The position numbers and the translations under genes are program-made. 64,000 nt of DNA, from positions 221,483,622 through 221,547,621 of the forward strand of contig NC_053039.3 in NCBI RefSeq assembly GCF_002575655.3, in the 5' to 3' direction. Of the stretch, positions 54,531 to 64,000 are shown one piece after another; positions within the stretch are counted from its first letter, which is position 1, and each line of letters begins with the position of its first letter. Under the pieces are notes generated by a model, which was given only the letters and a program-made list of their open reading frames with translations, was not told the origin of the DNA and did no database searches. The DNA comes from Aegilops tauschii subsp. strangulata. Taxonomy: Eukaryota; Streptophyta; Magnoliopsida; Poales; Poaceae.

Positions 54531-54709
54531 TGTGACGCCCCCGATTCAATTGTACACTAATCGTGCACGCAAATGTGTACGATCAAGATCAGGGACTCAC
54601 GGGAAGATATCACAACACAACTCTACAACATAAATAAGTCATACAACCATCATAATACAAGCCAGGGGCCTCGAGGGCTCGAATACAAGTGCTCGATCAT
54701 AGACGAGTC
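54531..54709. mobile_element. G: end fragment of another LTR
   Basis: Begins tgtgacgcccccgattc after gtcac (54526-54530, presumed target duplication in F). 'tgtgacgccc' style starts are typical of long Triticeae Gypsy LTRs. Only 179 bases are visible before Angela. Orientation and full length unknown. Confidence 0.6.
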
Positions 54710-56459
54710 TGTTGGAAATATGCCCTAGAGGAAATAATAAACTGGTTATTATTGTATTTCCTTGTTCATGATAATTGTCTATTGTTCATGCTATAATTGT
54801 ATTAACTGGAAACCGTAATACATGTGTGAATACATAGACCACAACATGTCCCTAGTAAGCCTCTAGTTGACTAGCTCGTTGATCAATAGATGGTTATGGT
54901 TTCCTGACCATGGACATTGGATGTCATTGATAACGGGATCACATCATTAGGAGAATGATGTGATGGACAAGACCCAATCCTAAGCATAGCACAAGATCGT
55001 GTAGTTCGTTTGCTAGAGCTTTTCTAATGTCAAGTATCGTTTCCTTAGACCATGAGATTGTGCAACTCCCGGATACTGTAGGAATGCTTTGGGTGTACCA
55101 AACGTCACAACGTAACTGGGTGGCTATAAAGGTGCACTACATGTATCTCCGAAAGTGTTTGTTGGGTTGGCACTAATCGAGACTGGGATTTGTCACTCCG
55201 TATGACGGAGAGGTATCTCTGGGCCCACTCGGTAATGCATCATCATAATGAGCTCAATGTGACTAATGAGTTAGCCACGGGATCATGCGTTACGGAACGA
55301 GTAAAGAGACTTGCCGATAACGAGATTGAACAAGGTATTGGGATACCGACGATCGAATCTCGGGCAAGTAACATACCGATAGACAAAGGGAATTGTATAC
55401 GGGATTGATTGAATCCCTGACATTGTGGTTCATCCGATGAGATCATCGTGGAACATGTGGGAGCCAATATGGGTATCCAGATCCCGCTATTGGTTATTGG
55501 CTGGAGAGGTGTCTCGGTCATGTCTGCATGGTTCCCGAACCCGTAGGGTCTACACACTTAAGGTTCGGTGACGCTAGAGTTGTTATGGGAAATAGTATGT
55601 GGTTACCGAAGGTTGTTCGGAGTCCCGGATGAGATCCCGGACATCACGAGGAGTTCCGAAATGGTCCGGCAGTGAAGATCGATATATTGGACGAAGGGTA
55701 TTGGAGTCCGGAAGTGTTCCGGGGGTACCAGGCTATGGCCAGCATGACCGAAAGGTATTTCGGGAGCCCCGGCAAGTGTTGGAGGGTCTCATGGGCCAAA
55801 GGGGAAGGGGCAAACCAGCCCACTAAGGGGTGGTGCGCCCCCCACACCGTTTCCCACGTTACTTGGGGAGGTGGGGCGCCTCCACCTGGCTTGGGAAGCA
55901 AGCCTCCACCTGCTTGGCTTGGGGGGCAAGTCTCCCTAGGATTTTCCCTAGGGAGATCCAATCTGCTTGGCCGCCGCCCCCTAGGGGAAACCCTAGGGCT
56001 CCTCCCCTCTCCCCTTGCCCCTATATATAGTGGAGGGGTGGGAGGTCAGTTGCACCTCTTCCCTGGCGCAGCCCTCCCTCCTCATACACCTCCTCCTTCT
56101 CCTCTGTAGTGCTTAGCGAAGCTCTGCCGGAGAACCACGAGCTCCATCGCCACCATGTCGTCGTGCTACTGGAGTTCTCCCTCAACTTCTCCTCTCCCCT
56201 TGCTGGATCAATAAGGAGGAGACTTCCCCGGGCTGTACGTGTGTTGAACGCGGAGGCGCCGTCCGTTCGGCGCTAGATCGGATCTTCCACGATTTGAATT
56301 GCTGCGAGTACGACTCCATCAACCGTGTTCTTGTAACGCTTCCGCTTAGCGATCTTCAAGGGTATGAAGATGCACTTCCTCTCTCTCGTTGCTAGCATCT
56401 CCTAGATTGGTCTTGGTGACACGTCGGAAAATTTTGAATTATTGCTACGTTCCCCAACA
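54710..56459 (+). repeat. Angela 5' LTR (1750 bp)
   Basis: TGTTGG to CCAACA, a 6-bp terminal inverted repeat. TATA box tatatata (56022-56029) in a C/T-rich context, followed by a GC-rich leader. Length and sequence as known for BARE-1/Angela LTRs of about 1.7-1.8 kb. Confidence 0.93.
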
Positions 56460-56460
56460 G

Positions 56461-56477
56461 TGGCATCATGAGCTAGG
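56461..56477 (+). other. Angela primer binding site, tRNA-iMet type
   Basis: tggcatcatgagctagg, one base after the LTR. Derived from TGGTATCA, the complement of initiator tRNA-Met used by this family; one transition within the first eight bases. Confidence 0.8.
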
Positions 56478-57760
56478 TCTATGCGTAGATTCTATGCACG
56501 AGTAGAACACAAAGTAGTTGTGGGCGATGATTTGTTCAATTTGCTTGCCATTACTAGTCTTATCTTGATTCGGCGGCATTGTGGGATGAAGCGGCCCGGA
56601 CCGACCTTACACGTACTCTTACGTGAGACAGGTTCCACCGACTGACATGCACTTGATGCATAAGGTGGCTAGCGGGTGTCTGTCTCTCCCACTTTAGTCG
56701 GATCGGATTCGATGAAGAGGGTCCTTATGAAGGGTAAATAGAAATTGGCATATCACCGTTGTGGCTTTTGCGTTGGTAAGAAACATTCTTGCTAGAAACC
56801 CATAGCAGCCACGTAAAACATGCAACAACAATTAGAGGACGTCTAACTTGTTTTTGCAGGGTATATATGTGATGTGATATGGCCAAAAGGATGTGATGAA
56901 TTATATATATGTGATGTATGAGATTGATCATGTTCTTGTAATAGGAATCACGACTTGCATGTCGATGAGTATGACAACCGGCAGGAGCCATAGGAGTTGT
57001 CTTAATTTATTATATGACCTGCGTGTCAATGAAAAACGCCATGTAATTACTTTACTTTATTGCTAACCGTTAGCCATAGTAGTAGAAGTAATAGTTGGCG
57101 AGACAACTTCATGAAGACACGATGATGGAGATCATGGTGTCATGCCGGTGACGAAGGTGATCATGCTGCGCCTCAAAGATGGAGATCAAAAGGCGCAAGA
57201 TGATATTGGCCATATCATGTCACTTTATGATTTGCATGTGATGTTTGTCATGTTTACATCTTATTTGCTTAGAACAATGGTAGCATAAATAAGATGATCC
57301 CTCACTAAAATTTCAAGAGATGTGTTCCCCCTAACTGTGCACCGTTGCAAAGGTTCGTTGTTTCGAAGCACCACGTGATGATCGGGTGTGATAGATTCTA
57401 ACGTTCACATACAACGGGTGTAAGCCAGATTTACACATGCGAAACACTTAGGTTGACTTGACGAGCCTAGCATGTACAGACATGGCCTCGGAACACAAGA
57501 GACCGAAAGGTCGAACATGAGTCGTATAGTAGATACGATCAACATGGAGATGTTCACCGTTGATGACTAGTCCGTCTCACGTGATGATCGGACACGGTCT
57601 AGTCGTTTCGGATCATGTATCACTTAGATGACTAGAGGGATGTCTATCTAAGTGGGAGTTCATTAAATAATTAGATGAACTTAATTATCATGAACATAGT
57701 CAAAAGGTCTTTGCAAATTATGTCGTAGCTTACGCTTTGGTTCAACTGTTTAAGATATGT
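56478..57760 (+). other. Angela untranslated leader
   Basis: About 1.3 kb without an ORF, as in BARE-1, where a long leader precedes gag. Two near copies of 'cacgtgatgatcgg' lie at 57373 and 57579. Nothing else seen. Confidence 0.7.
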
Positions 57761-58500
57761 TCCTAGAGAAAATTTAGTTGAAAGTTGATAGTAGAAATTA
57801 TGCGGACTGGGTCCGTAAACTGAGGATTATCCTCATTGCTGCGCAGAAGGCTTATGTCCTTAATGCACCGCTCGGTGTGTGAACCTCGAGCGTCGTCTGT
57901 GGATGTTGCGAACATCTGACATACATGTTTCGATGACTACGTGATAGTTCAGTGCGTAATGCTAACGGTTTAGAATTGAGGCACCAAAGACGTTTTTGAA
58001 ACGTCGCAGAACATATGAGATGTTCCAAAGACTGAAATTGGGATTTCAGACTAGTGCCCACATCAAGAGGTATGAGACCTCTGACAAGTTTCTTAACCTG
58101 CAAACTAAGGGAGAAAAGCTCAATTGTTGAGCATGTGCTCAGATTGTCTGAGTACTACAATCGCTTGAATCGAGTGGGAGTTAATCTTCCAGATGAGATA
58201 GTGATGGTTCTCCATAGTCACTGCCACCAAGCTATTAGAGCTTCGTGATGAACTATAACATATCAGGGATAGACATGATGATCCTTGAGCGACTCGCGAC
58301 GTTTGACACCGCGAAAGTAGAAATCAAGTAGGAGCATCAATTGTTGATGGTTAGTAAAACCACTAGTTTCAAGAAGGGCAAGGGAAAGAAGGGATACTTC
58401 ATGAAACAGCAAATCAGTTGCTGCTCTAGTAAAGAAACCCAAGGTTGAACCCAAACCCAAGACTAAGTGCTTCTGTAATGAGGGGAACGGTCACTGAAGC
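57761..58500 (+). pseudogene. Angela gag
   Basis: Fragments of the Copia gag in changing frames: 'YADWVRKLRIILIAAQKAYV' (about 57797-57860), 'SIVEHVLRLSEYYNRLNRVG' (58118-58180) and 'FKKGKGKKGYF' (58369-58400). A degenerate CCHC zinc knuckle lies around 58467-58500 ('CFCNEGNGH'). Numerous stops and indels. Confidence 0.75.
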
Positions 58501-59215
58501 AGAACTACCCTAGATACTTAGTAGATGAGAAGGCAGGCAAGGTCGACAGAAGTATATTGGATATACATTATATTAATGTGTACTTTACTAGTACTCCTAG
58601 TAGCACCAGGGTATTAGATATCGGTTCGGTTGTAAGTGTTGGTAACTCGAAATAAAAGGCTATGGAATAAACGGAGACTAGCTAAAGGTGAGATGACGAT
58701 ATGTGTTGGAAGTGTTTCCAAGGTTGATGTAATCAAACATCATACGCTCCCTCTACCATCGGGATTGGTATTAAACCTAAATAATTGTTATTTTGTGTTT
58801 GCGTTGAGCATAGACATGATTGGATTATGTTTATCGCAATACAGTTATTCATTTAAGGAGAATAATGGTTACTCTGTTTATTTGAATAATACCTTCAATG
58901 GTCTTGCACCTAAAATGAATGGTTTATTGAATCTCGATCGTAGTGATACACATGTTCATGCCAAAAGATATAAAATAGTAATGATAGTACCACATACTTG
59001 TGGCACTGCCATTTGAGTCATATTGGTATAAAACGCATGAAGAAGCTCCATGTTGATGGATCTTTGGACTCACTCGTTTTTGAAAAGATTGAGACATGCG
59101 AACCATGTCTATTGGTAGATATGCATGAAGAAACTCCATACAGATGGATCGTTTGGACTTACTTGATTTTGAATCACTTGAGACATGCAAATCATAACAC
59201 ATGGGCAAGATGACT
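58501..59215 (+). pseudogene. Angela protease and GAG-pre-integrase domain
   Basis: Near 58610 'VLDIGSVVSV' corresponds to the family's protease active site, with Ile in place of the usual Thr after the Asp. 58636-58900 encodes 'LPSGLVLNLNNCYFVFALSI' of the protease-integrase linker. 58998-59110 is the pre-integrase zinc motif 'WHCHLSHIGIKRMKKLH' and 'CEPCLL' (H-x3-H, C-x2-C). A partial direct duplication ('gaagctccatgttgatgg' 59041, 'gaaactccatacagatgg' 59129) follows. Confidence 0.72.
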
Positions 59216-60180
59216 GAAAGGCCTCGTTTTCAGTAAGATCGAACAAGAAAGCAACTTGTTGGAAGTAATACATTTTGATGTGTGCAGTCCAATGAGTGCT
59301 GAGGCACGCAGTGGATATCGTTATGTTCTTACTTCACAGATGCTTTGAGTAGATGCTGAGTATATTTACTTGATGAAACACAAGTCTGAATTATTGAAAG
59401 GTTCAAGTAATTTCAGAGTGAAGTTGAAGATCGTCGTGACAAGAGGATAAATGTCTGTGATATGATCATAGAGATGAATATCTGAGTTACGAGTTTGGCA
59501 CACAATTAAGACATTGTGGAAATTGTTTCACAACTAATACCGCCTGGAACACCATAGTGTGATGGTGTGTCCGAACATCATAACTGCACCTATTGGATAT
59601 GGTGCATACCATGATATCTCTTATCGAATTACCGCTATCGTTTATGGGCTAGGCATTAGAGACAACCGCATTCACTTTAAATAGGGCACCACGCAATTCC
59701 GTTGAGACGACACCATATGAACTATGGTTTAGAGAAACATAAGTTGTCGTTTCTTAAAAGTTTGGGGCTGCGACGCTTATGTGAAAAAGTTTTAGGCTGA
59801 TAAGCTCGAACCCAAAGCGGATAAATGCATCTTCATAGAATACCCAAAACAGTTGGGTATACCTCCTATTTCAGATCTGGAAGCAAAAGTGATTGTTTCT
59901 AGAAACGGGTCCTTTCTCGAGGAAAAGTTTCTCTCAAAAGAATTGAGTGGGAGGATGGTGGAGACTTGATGAGGTTATTGAACCATGACTTCAACTAGTG
60001 TGTAGCAGGGCACAGGAAGTTGTTCCTGTGGCACCTACACCAATTGAAGTGGAAGCTTATGATAGTGATCATGAAACTTCGGATCAAGTCACTACCAAAC
60101 CTCGTAGGTCGACAAGGATGCGTACTACTTCAGAGTGGTACATAATCCTGTCTTGGAAGTCATGTTGCTAGATAACAATG
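59216..60180 (+). pseudogene. Angela integrase core and linker
   Basis: Short stretches match the Copia integrase: 'VIHFDVCSPMSAEARSGYRY' (59268-59325) with the first Asp, and 'NTPWNTI' near 59540 in place of the TPQQNG region. The C-terminal 'KVWGCDAYVKK' lies near 59760, and 'DKLEPKADKCIFIEYPK' near 59803. The second Asp region cannot be read. Dead through many frameshifts. Confidence 0.7.
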
Positions 60181-60990
60181 AACCTACGAGCTATGGAGAA
60201 GCGATGGTGGGCCCGGATTCCGACGAATGGCTTGAGGCCATAAAACCGAGAGGATCCATGTATGAAAACAAAGTATAGACTTTGGAAGAACTACTTGATG
60301 GTCGTAAGGCTGTTGGGTGCAGATGGATTTTAAAAGGGAAGACAGGCAATGATGGTAAGTATCACTATTAAGAAAGCTCGACTTGTCGTTAAGATGTTTT
60401 CCGACAAGTTCAAGGAGTTGACTACGATGAGATTTTCTCACTCGTAGCGATGCTAAGAGTCTGTTGGAACTATATTAGCAGTTACTGCATTATTTATGAA
60501 ATCTTGCAGATAGGATGTCAAAACATTGTTTCCTCGACGATTTTCTTGAGGAAAGGTTGTATGTGATACAACCAGATGGTTTTGTCAATCCTGAAAGATG
60601 CTAACAAGTATGCAAAGCTCCAGCAATCCTTCTAAGGACTGGAGTAAGCATCTCGGAGTTGGAATGCACGCTTTGATGAGATGATCAAAGATTTTGGGTT
60701 TTTACAAAGTTTATGAGAAACTTGTATTTCCAAAGAAGTGAGTGGGAGCACTATAGAATTTTTGATGAGTATATGTTGTTAACATATTGTTGATCAGAAA
60801 TGATGTAGAATTTCTGGAAAGCATACAGGGTTATTTGAAAAGTGTTTTTCAATGGAAAACCTGGATTAAGCTACTTGAACATTGAGCATCAAGATCTATA
60901 AGGATAGATCAAAAACGCTTAATAGTACTTTCAAATGAATACATACCGTGACAAGATTTTGAAGGAGTTCAAAATAGATCAGCAAAGAAG
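60181..60990 (+). pseudogene. Angela reverse transcriptase
   Basis: 'DSDEWLEAIKPRGSMYEN' (60215-60270), 'GCRWILKGK', 'VDYDEIFSLVAMLRVC' (60416-60465) and 'MVLSILKDANKYAKL'. 'YGLKQASRSWNIRF' is reduced to 'GLE*ASRSWNARFDEMIKDF' (about 60637-60695). No intact YVDD box: the place near 60760-60800 is scrambled. Inactive. Confidence 0.72.
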
Positions 60991-61625
60991 GAGTTCTTGG
61001 CTGTGTTACAGGGTGTGAGTATTGAGTAAGACTCAAGACCTGACCACAGCAGAAGAGAGATAAAGGACGAAGGTCGTCCCCTATGCTTTAGACGTAGGCT
61101 CTACAATATGCTATGCTGTGTACCGCACCTGAAGTGTGCCTTGCCATGAGTTAGTCAAGGGGTACAATAGTGATCCAGGAATGGATCACATGACAGCGGT
61201 CGAACTTATCCTTAGTAACTAGTGGACTAAGGAATTTTCTCGATTATGGAGGTGGTAAAAGAGTTAGTCGTAAAGGGTTACGACGATGCAAACTTTGAGA
61301 CTAATCCGGATGACTCTGAGTAGTAAACCGGATTCGTATAGTAGAGCAGTTATTTGGAATAGCTCCAAGTAGCGCGTGGTAGCTGCATCTACAAGATGAC
61401 ATAGAGATTTGTAAAGCACACACGGATCTGAATGTTGCAGACTCGTTGACTAAAACCTCTCTCGTAAGCATAACATGATCAAACCCTAGAACTCATTGAG
61501 TGTTAATCACATGGCGATGTGAACTAGATTATTGACTCTAGTAAACTCTTGGGTATTAGTCACATGGCGATGTGAACTTTGAGTGTTAATCACATGGTGA
61601 TGTGAACTAGATTATTGACTCTAGT
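60991..61625 (+). pseudogene. Angela RNase H and 3' non-coding end
   Basis: About 61085-61150 and 61240-61490 show remnants ('YAMLCTAPEVC', 'TDLNVADSLTKTS') of the RNase H end, including the ADSLTK box. Three partial copies of a 35-50-base unit ('gtgttaatcacatggcgatgtgaact') lie at 61500-61625, directly before the polypurine tract. Confidence 0.65.
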
Positions 61626-61638
61626 GCAAGTGGGAGAC

Positions 61639-61762
61639 TGTTGGAAATATGCCCTAGAGGCAATAATAAAATGGTTATTATTGTATTTCCTTGTTCATGA
61701 TAATTGTCTGTTGTTCATGCTATAATTGTATTAACTGGAAACCGTAATACATGTGTGAATAC
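61639..61762 (+). repeat. Angela 3' LTR, first 124 bases
   Basis: Repeats 54710-54833 almost exactly (gaggcaat/gaggaaat, aaatgg/aactgg, gtctg/gtcta differences) and is cut after 'gtgtgaatac' by element H. aatac (61758-61762) is the presumed target duplication. Confidence 0.92.
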
Positions 61763-64000
61763 TGTCACATCCCTAGCTTCTGACATTGCACTAGGCTAAC
61801 TTCATGTGTGCATCATGTTTAAACTTTGAAAGAAACTTGAAATGGGGATTGCCTAAACCCTAGCATTAAAGGAATTCACTAGGTTCAACCAAAATATTTC
61901 CAGTAAATCCAAATGGCTTTAAAAAATGTTCATCATTCTTGGAAAATGCTGGAAACAGTAACCAGAGGTGATGCACATTTTTCCATGACATATTTGGGCT
62001 CTGGATTAAATCATACTCTATTTGCATTTGGGCATTTAAATGTTATTAAATATTTTAAATGCTCAAATAATCATAAACTAAAATGTTTACTGTAGGATAT
62101 ATTCCCAACAGTGATCATGAGTAGTTTCATGATTTTTGGAAGTGTCTAAGTATTTTTAATAAAGCCCTAAAGACTACAGAATATTAGAAAACAGAAACAA
62201 ATAAAAAAAGAGAGAAAGGAAACCTACCTGGCCTCACCTGTCGCAGCCCAGCTGGCCAGCCCACCTGGCCGGCCCAGCCCAGCGCCGCTGCCAGTCATCT
62301 CCCACCTCTCGCCAGTAGGACGAGAGGCGTGTGGCTGCCGTGCGCGCCCACGCGCCCCGGCCACCTCCTGCTTGCCGCTTCTCCCTGGACGTCCCCGGAG
62401 ACGCCACGCGCTCCCCTCGACCCCTCCCGCTCTCCCCCGTGCTCATTCCCTCCCCTGGACCTCTCTCTCTCACCCACCCGAACGGGTTCGTCGCCGCCGC
62501 TCGCCACCACCGCGGCCATCGCCTCCCCCTCGCCTCTCCGACATGCCCAGGAGCTCCGCCACCGTCGCCTATGTCTCTCTGTCGACTCACGCGACGCCAA
62601 ACGCCCCGAAGCGCCGCCCCCGACCTCGTCTTCATCGTTCGGCCGCCGAGATCGCCGGCGACCTCCCGTCTTCATCAGCTCCTCCCCGACCTCGCCGACC
62701 CGCTCGTCGTGACCGTGGTGAGCTGCTGGCCGTTTCCCCCCTCTCCGTTCTCTTCCTCGCATGCCGTAGCGACCGCACCAAGCTCGACCGCACCCGCCGC
62801 CGCTTGCGCCCGCCGCCGACGCGGCCCCGGCAACCAAACAGCCCAGGCGTCGTGTCCAACATGCTCGCCGCCTCGCGTAGTTGTTGTAGGTGCCATGAAC
62901 GCGCTGCCACGGCCACTGCAGCCCCGTAGACACAAACACCCGAACGCCAGCGCCGCCCCGAGCTCGTTTCCGGCGAGCTCCATCCGTCCCCGCTGCTGCC
63001 GCATGCCGCTCTGGATGCGGGCGAGCCCCAGCTCCCCGCGCGTGCCCTCCTCTGCTCGATTGGGCGCCGGAGAAGCAATCCCGAGCCCTTCCGCCGTGTC
63101 TGCTGCCGCCAGCGGCTAAACGCCGGTGGTTTAGCCCCGGTTGACCAGGGATTTGACCCCCCTTGGGTCATTGACATGTGGGCCCCGGCCCCACTGACAT
63201 TTTGGTTAGGTTTAACTTAAGGCTAATTAACTATATTAATTAGCTGAGTCGATGACATATGGGTCCCACTGTCAGGTTTGACTCTGGTTAGGCGCTGTTG
63301 ACCAGCTGACGTCACGGTGACGCAGTGCTGACGCAATAACTCATTTCTGGATTTATTTTTTATATAGGAAATTCCAGAAAATGTAGCAAACTTCTAAAAA
63401 TCATAGAAAATAATCTATAACTCAGATTGAAAAGATTTATATATGAAAAATGATCAGAAAAATCCAATCTATCCATCTGTACTGGTTTCATGCATGTCTA
63501 AACAAGTTAACCTTGCTGTTTAGTTCAAAACATGATAAGGCACTATTTAAATTCATAATTTGAGTTTGGGATTGAACCTTTGGTTCAAAATGACCCAAAC
63601 CCATCTGTTTGTAGTTGCATTAGCCAAAACACATTCATACTGCCATGTCTTAGCATGCATCATAATTGTTGCATTGCATTGATTGTGTTTCCTTCTCTGT
63701 TGCCGGTAATTGTCCCCTCTCGATAGCCGTGATTCCGACGATGAGTTCGATGACACCGATGAAGAACTATAATATCTTCAGAAGTGCCAGGCAAGCAAAA
63801 ACCCCTTGTTCAATCCGATACAATCCCATTCTCTCGCTCCTGCTCTCTTCTACTGCATTAGGACAATCGATTCAACTGTTACATGCTGCGGTAGTTGAAC
63901 CCCTTTTCCTCTGCATGACCTGTCATTGCCACAGTAAATAGATGAAACCCACTAGCATGAGTAGGAGTTGTTTGAGCCCTGATGTGCCTACTCATTCATG
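61763..64000 (+). mobile_element. H: left part of a long LTR, running out of the window
   Basis: Begins tgtcacatccctagc. Like J it has an AT-rich start, a GC-rich block (about 62220-63120) and an AT-rich continuation ('ttgttgcattgcattgattg', 63666). No gag-pol found in 2.2 kb. Long open frames in the GC block (for example 62331-63119) exist on several strands and have the Pro/Ala/Arg/Ser composition of GC-rich non-coding DNA. Probably a 5' or solo LTR of a long-LTR Gypsy family distinct from J. Confidence 0.65.

Larger units (their letters stand above)
54710..61762 (+). mobile_element. Angela/BARE-1/WIS-type Ty1/Copia retrotransposon, decayed, 3' LTR truncated
   Basis: 5' LTR 54710-56459, primer site at 56461, degenerate gag-pol with order gag, protease, integrase, RT, RNase H (the Copia order), purine tract gcaagtgggagac (61626-61638) and the first 124 bases of the 3' LTR. 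The LTR start TGTTGGAAATATGCCCTAG is the well-known start of this Triticeae family. gagtc (54705-54709) is the presumed target duplication. The right copy lies outside because element H was inserted at 61763. Confidence 0.92.

Noticed and set aside
62331..63119. A 262-codon + strand ORF in a GC-rich region that could be a host gene
   Set aside because: Three or four overlapping frames on both strands are equally open, the composition is Pro/Ala/Arg/Ser without any domain, and it sits inside an LTR-like sequence (H) with no splice or promoter support.

Overview
The window is a block of nested LTR retrotransposons typical of a large grass genome, almost certainly Triticeae (wheat, Aegilops, barley or rye). 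The clearest species-group marker is a Copia element at 54710-61762 whose 1750-bp LTR reads like the Angela/BARE-1/WIS family. I found no cellular host gene. Every coding stretch is a retrotransposon gag, protease, reverse transcriptase (RT), RNase H or integrase piece, or an extra gene carried by such an element. Family names other than Angela/BARE are tentative because no search was possible.

Layout: (1) 1-~1740, + strand, the 3' part of a Gypsy pol (called X). (2) ~1741-6653, - strand, a truncated Gypsy element (A) with a 5' LTR at 5754-6653. (3) 6654-19591, - strand, a Gypsy element with gag to integrase (D), split at 12451-17005 by a 4.55-kb solo LTR (J) flanked by a perfect ATTCA duplication. 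(4) 19592-20962, the 3' part of another long LTR of J type (I). (5) 20963-43170, - strand, an Athila-like Gypsy element (C) with gag, protease and a second ORF but no RT or integrase. C is split by element B. (6) B, 24698-39164, + strand, is a two-LTR Gypsy element, itself split by K, 26872-32939, - strand, a coding-free two-LTR element with a perfect GGTCC duplication. (7) 43171-54530, - strand, a Gypsy fragment (F), split by E, 45306-54483, + strand, a two-LTR Gypsy element with gag-protease but no RT or integrase. (8) 54531-54709, start of an LTR (G), then Angela (54710-61762), whose 3' LTR is cut at 61763 by another long LTR (H) running to the window end. The deepest nesting is five levels: C, F, G, Angela, H.

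The most notable content is accessory. Element B carries, antisense to pol and just before its 3' LTR, a gene with its own TATA box that encodes an AT-hook plus a plant B3 DNA-binding domain (37226-37936). Element E carries an antisense five-exon gene (50323-53384) with recognisable splice sites. It encodes a protein resembling the 'putative gypsy type transposon' domain (Pfam PF04195) followed by a coiled coil. The non-autonomous element K is primed by a site matching tRNA-Lys(CUU), and it contains a degenerate tRNA-Lys(CUU)-like sequence (28327-28399) with a CCA-like tail. K also carries a 65-bp tandem array.

Decay is widespread: frameshifts, internal deletions, loss of integrase catalytic Asp in B and D, and repeated CAG to TAG nonsense changes expected from deamination of methylated CHG cytosines. 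Hand comparison of LTR pairs gives roughly 3.7% divergence for B and 3.3% for K, in agreement with K lying inside B.
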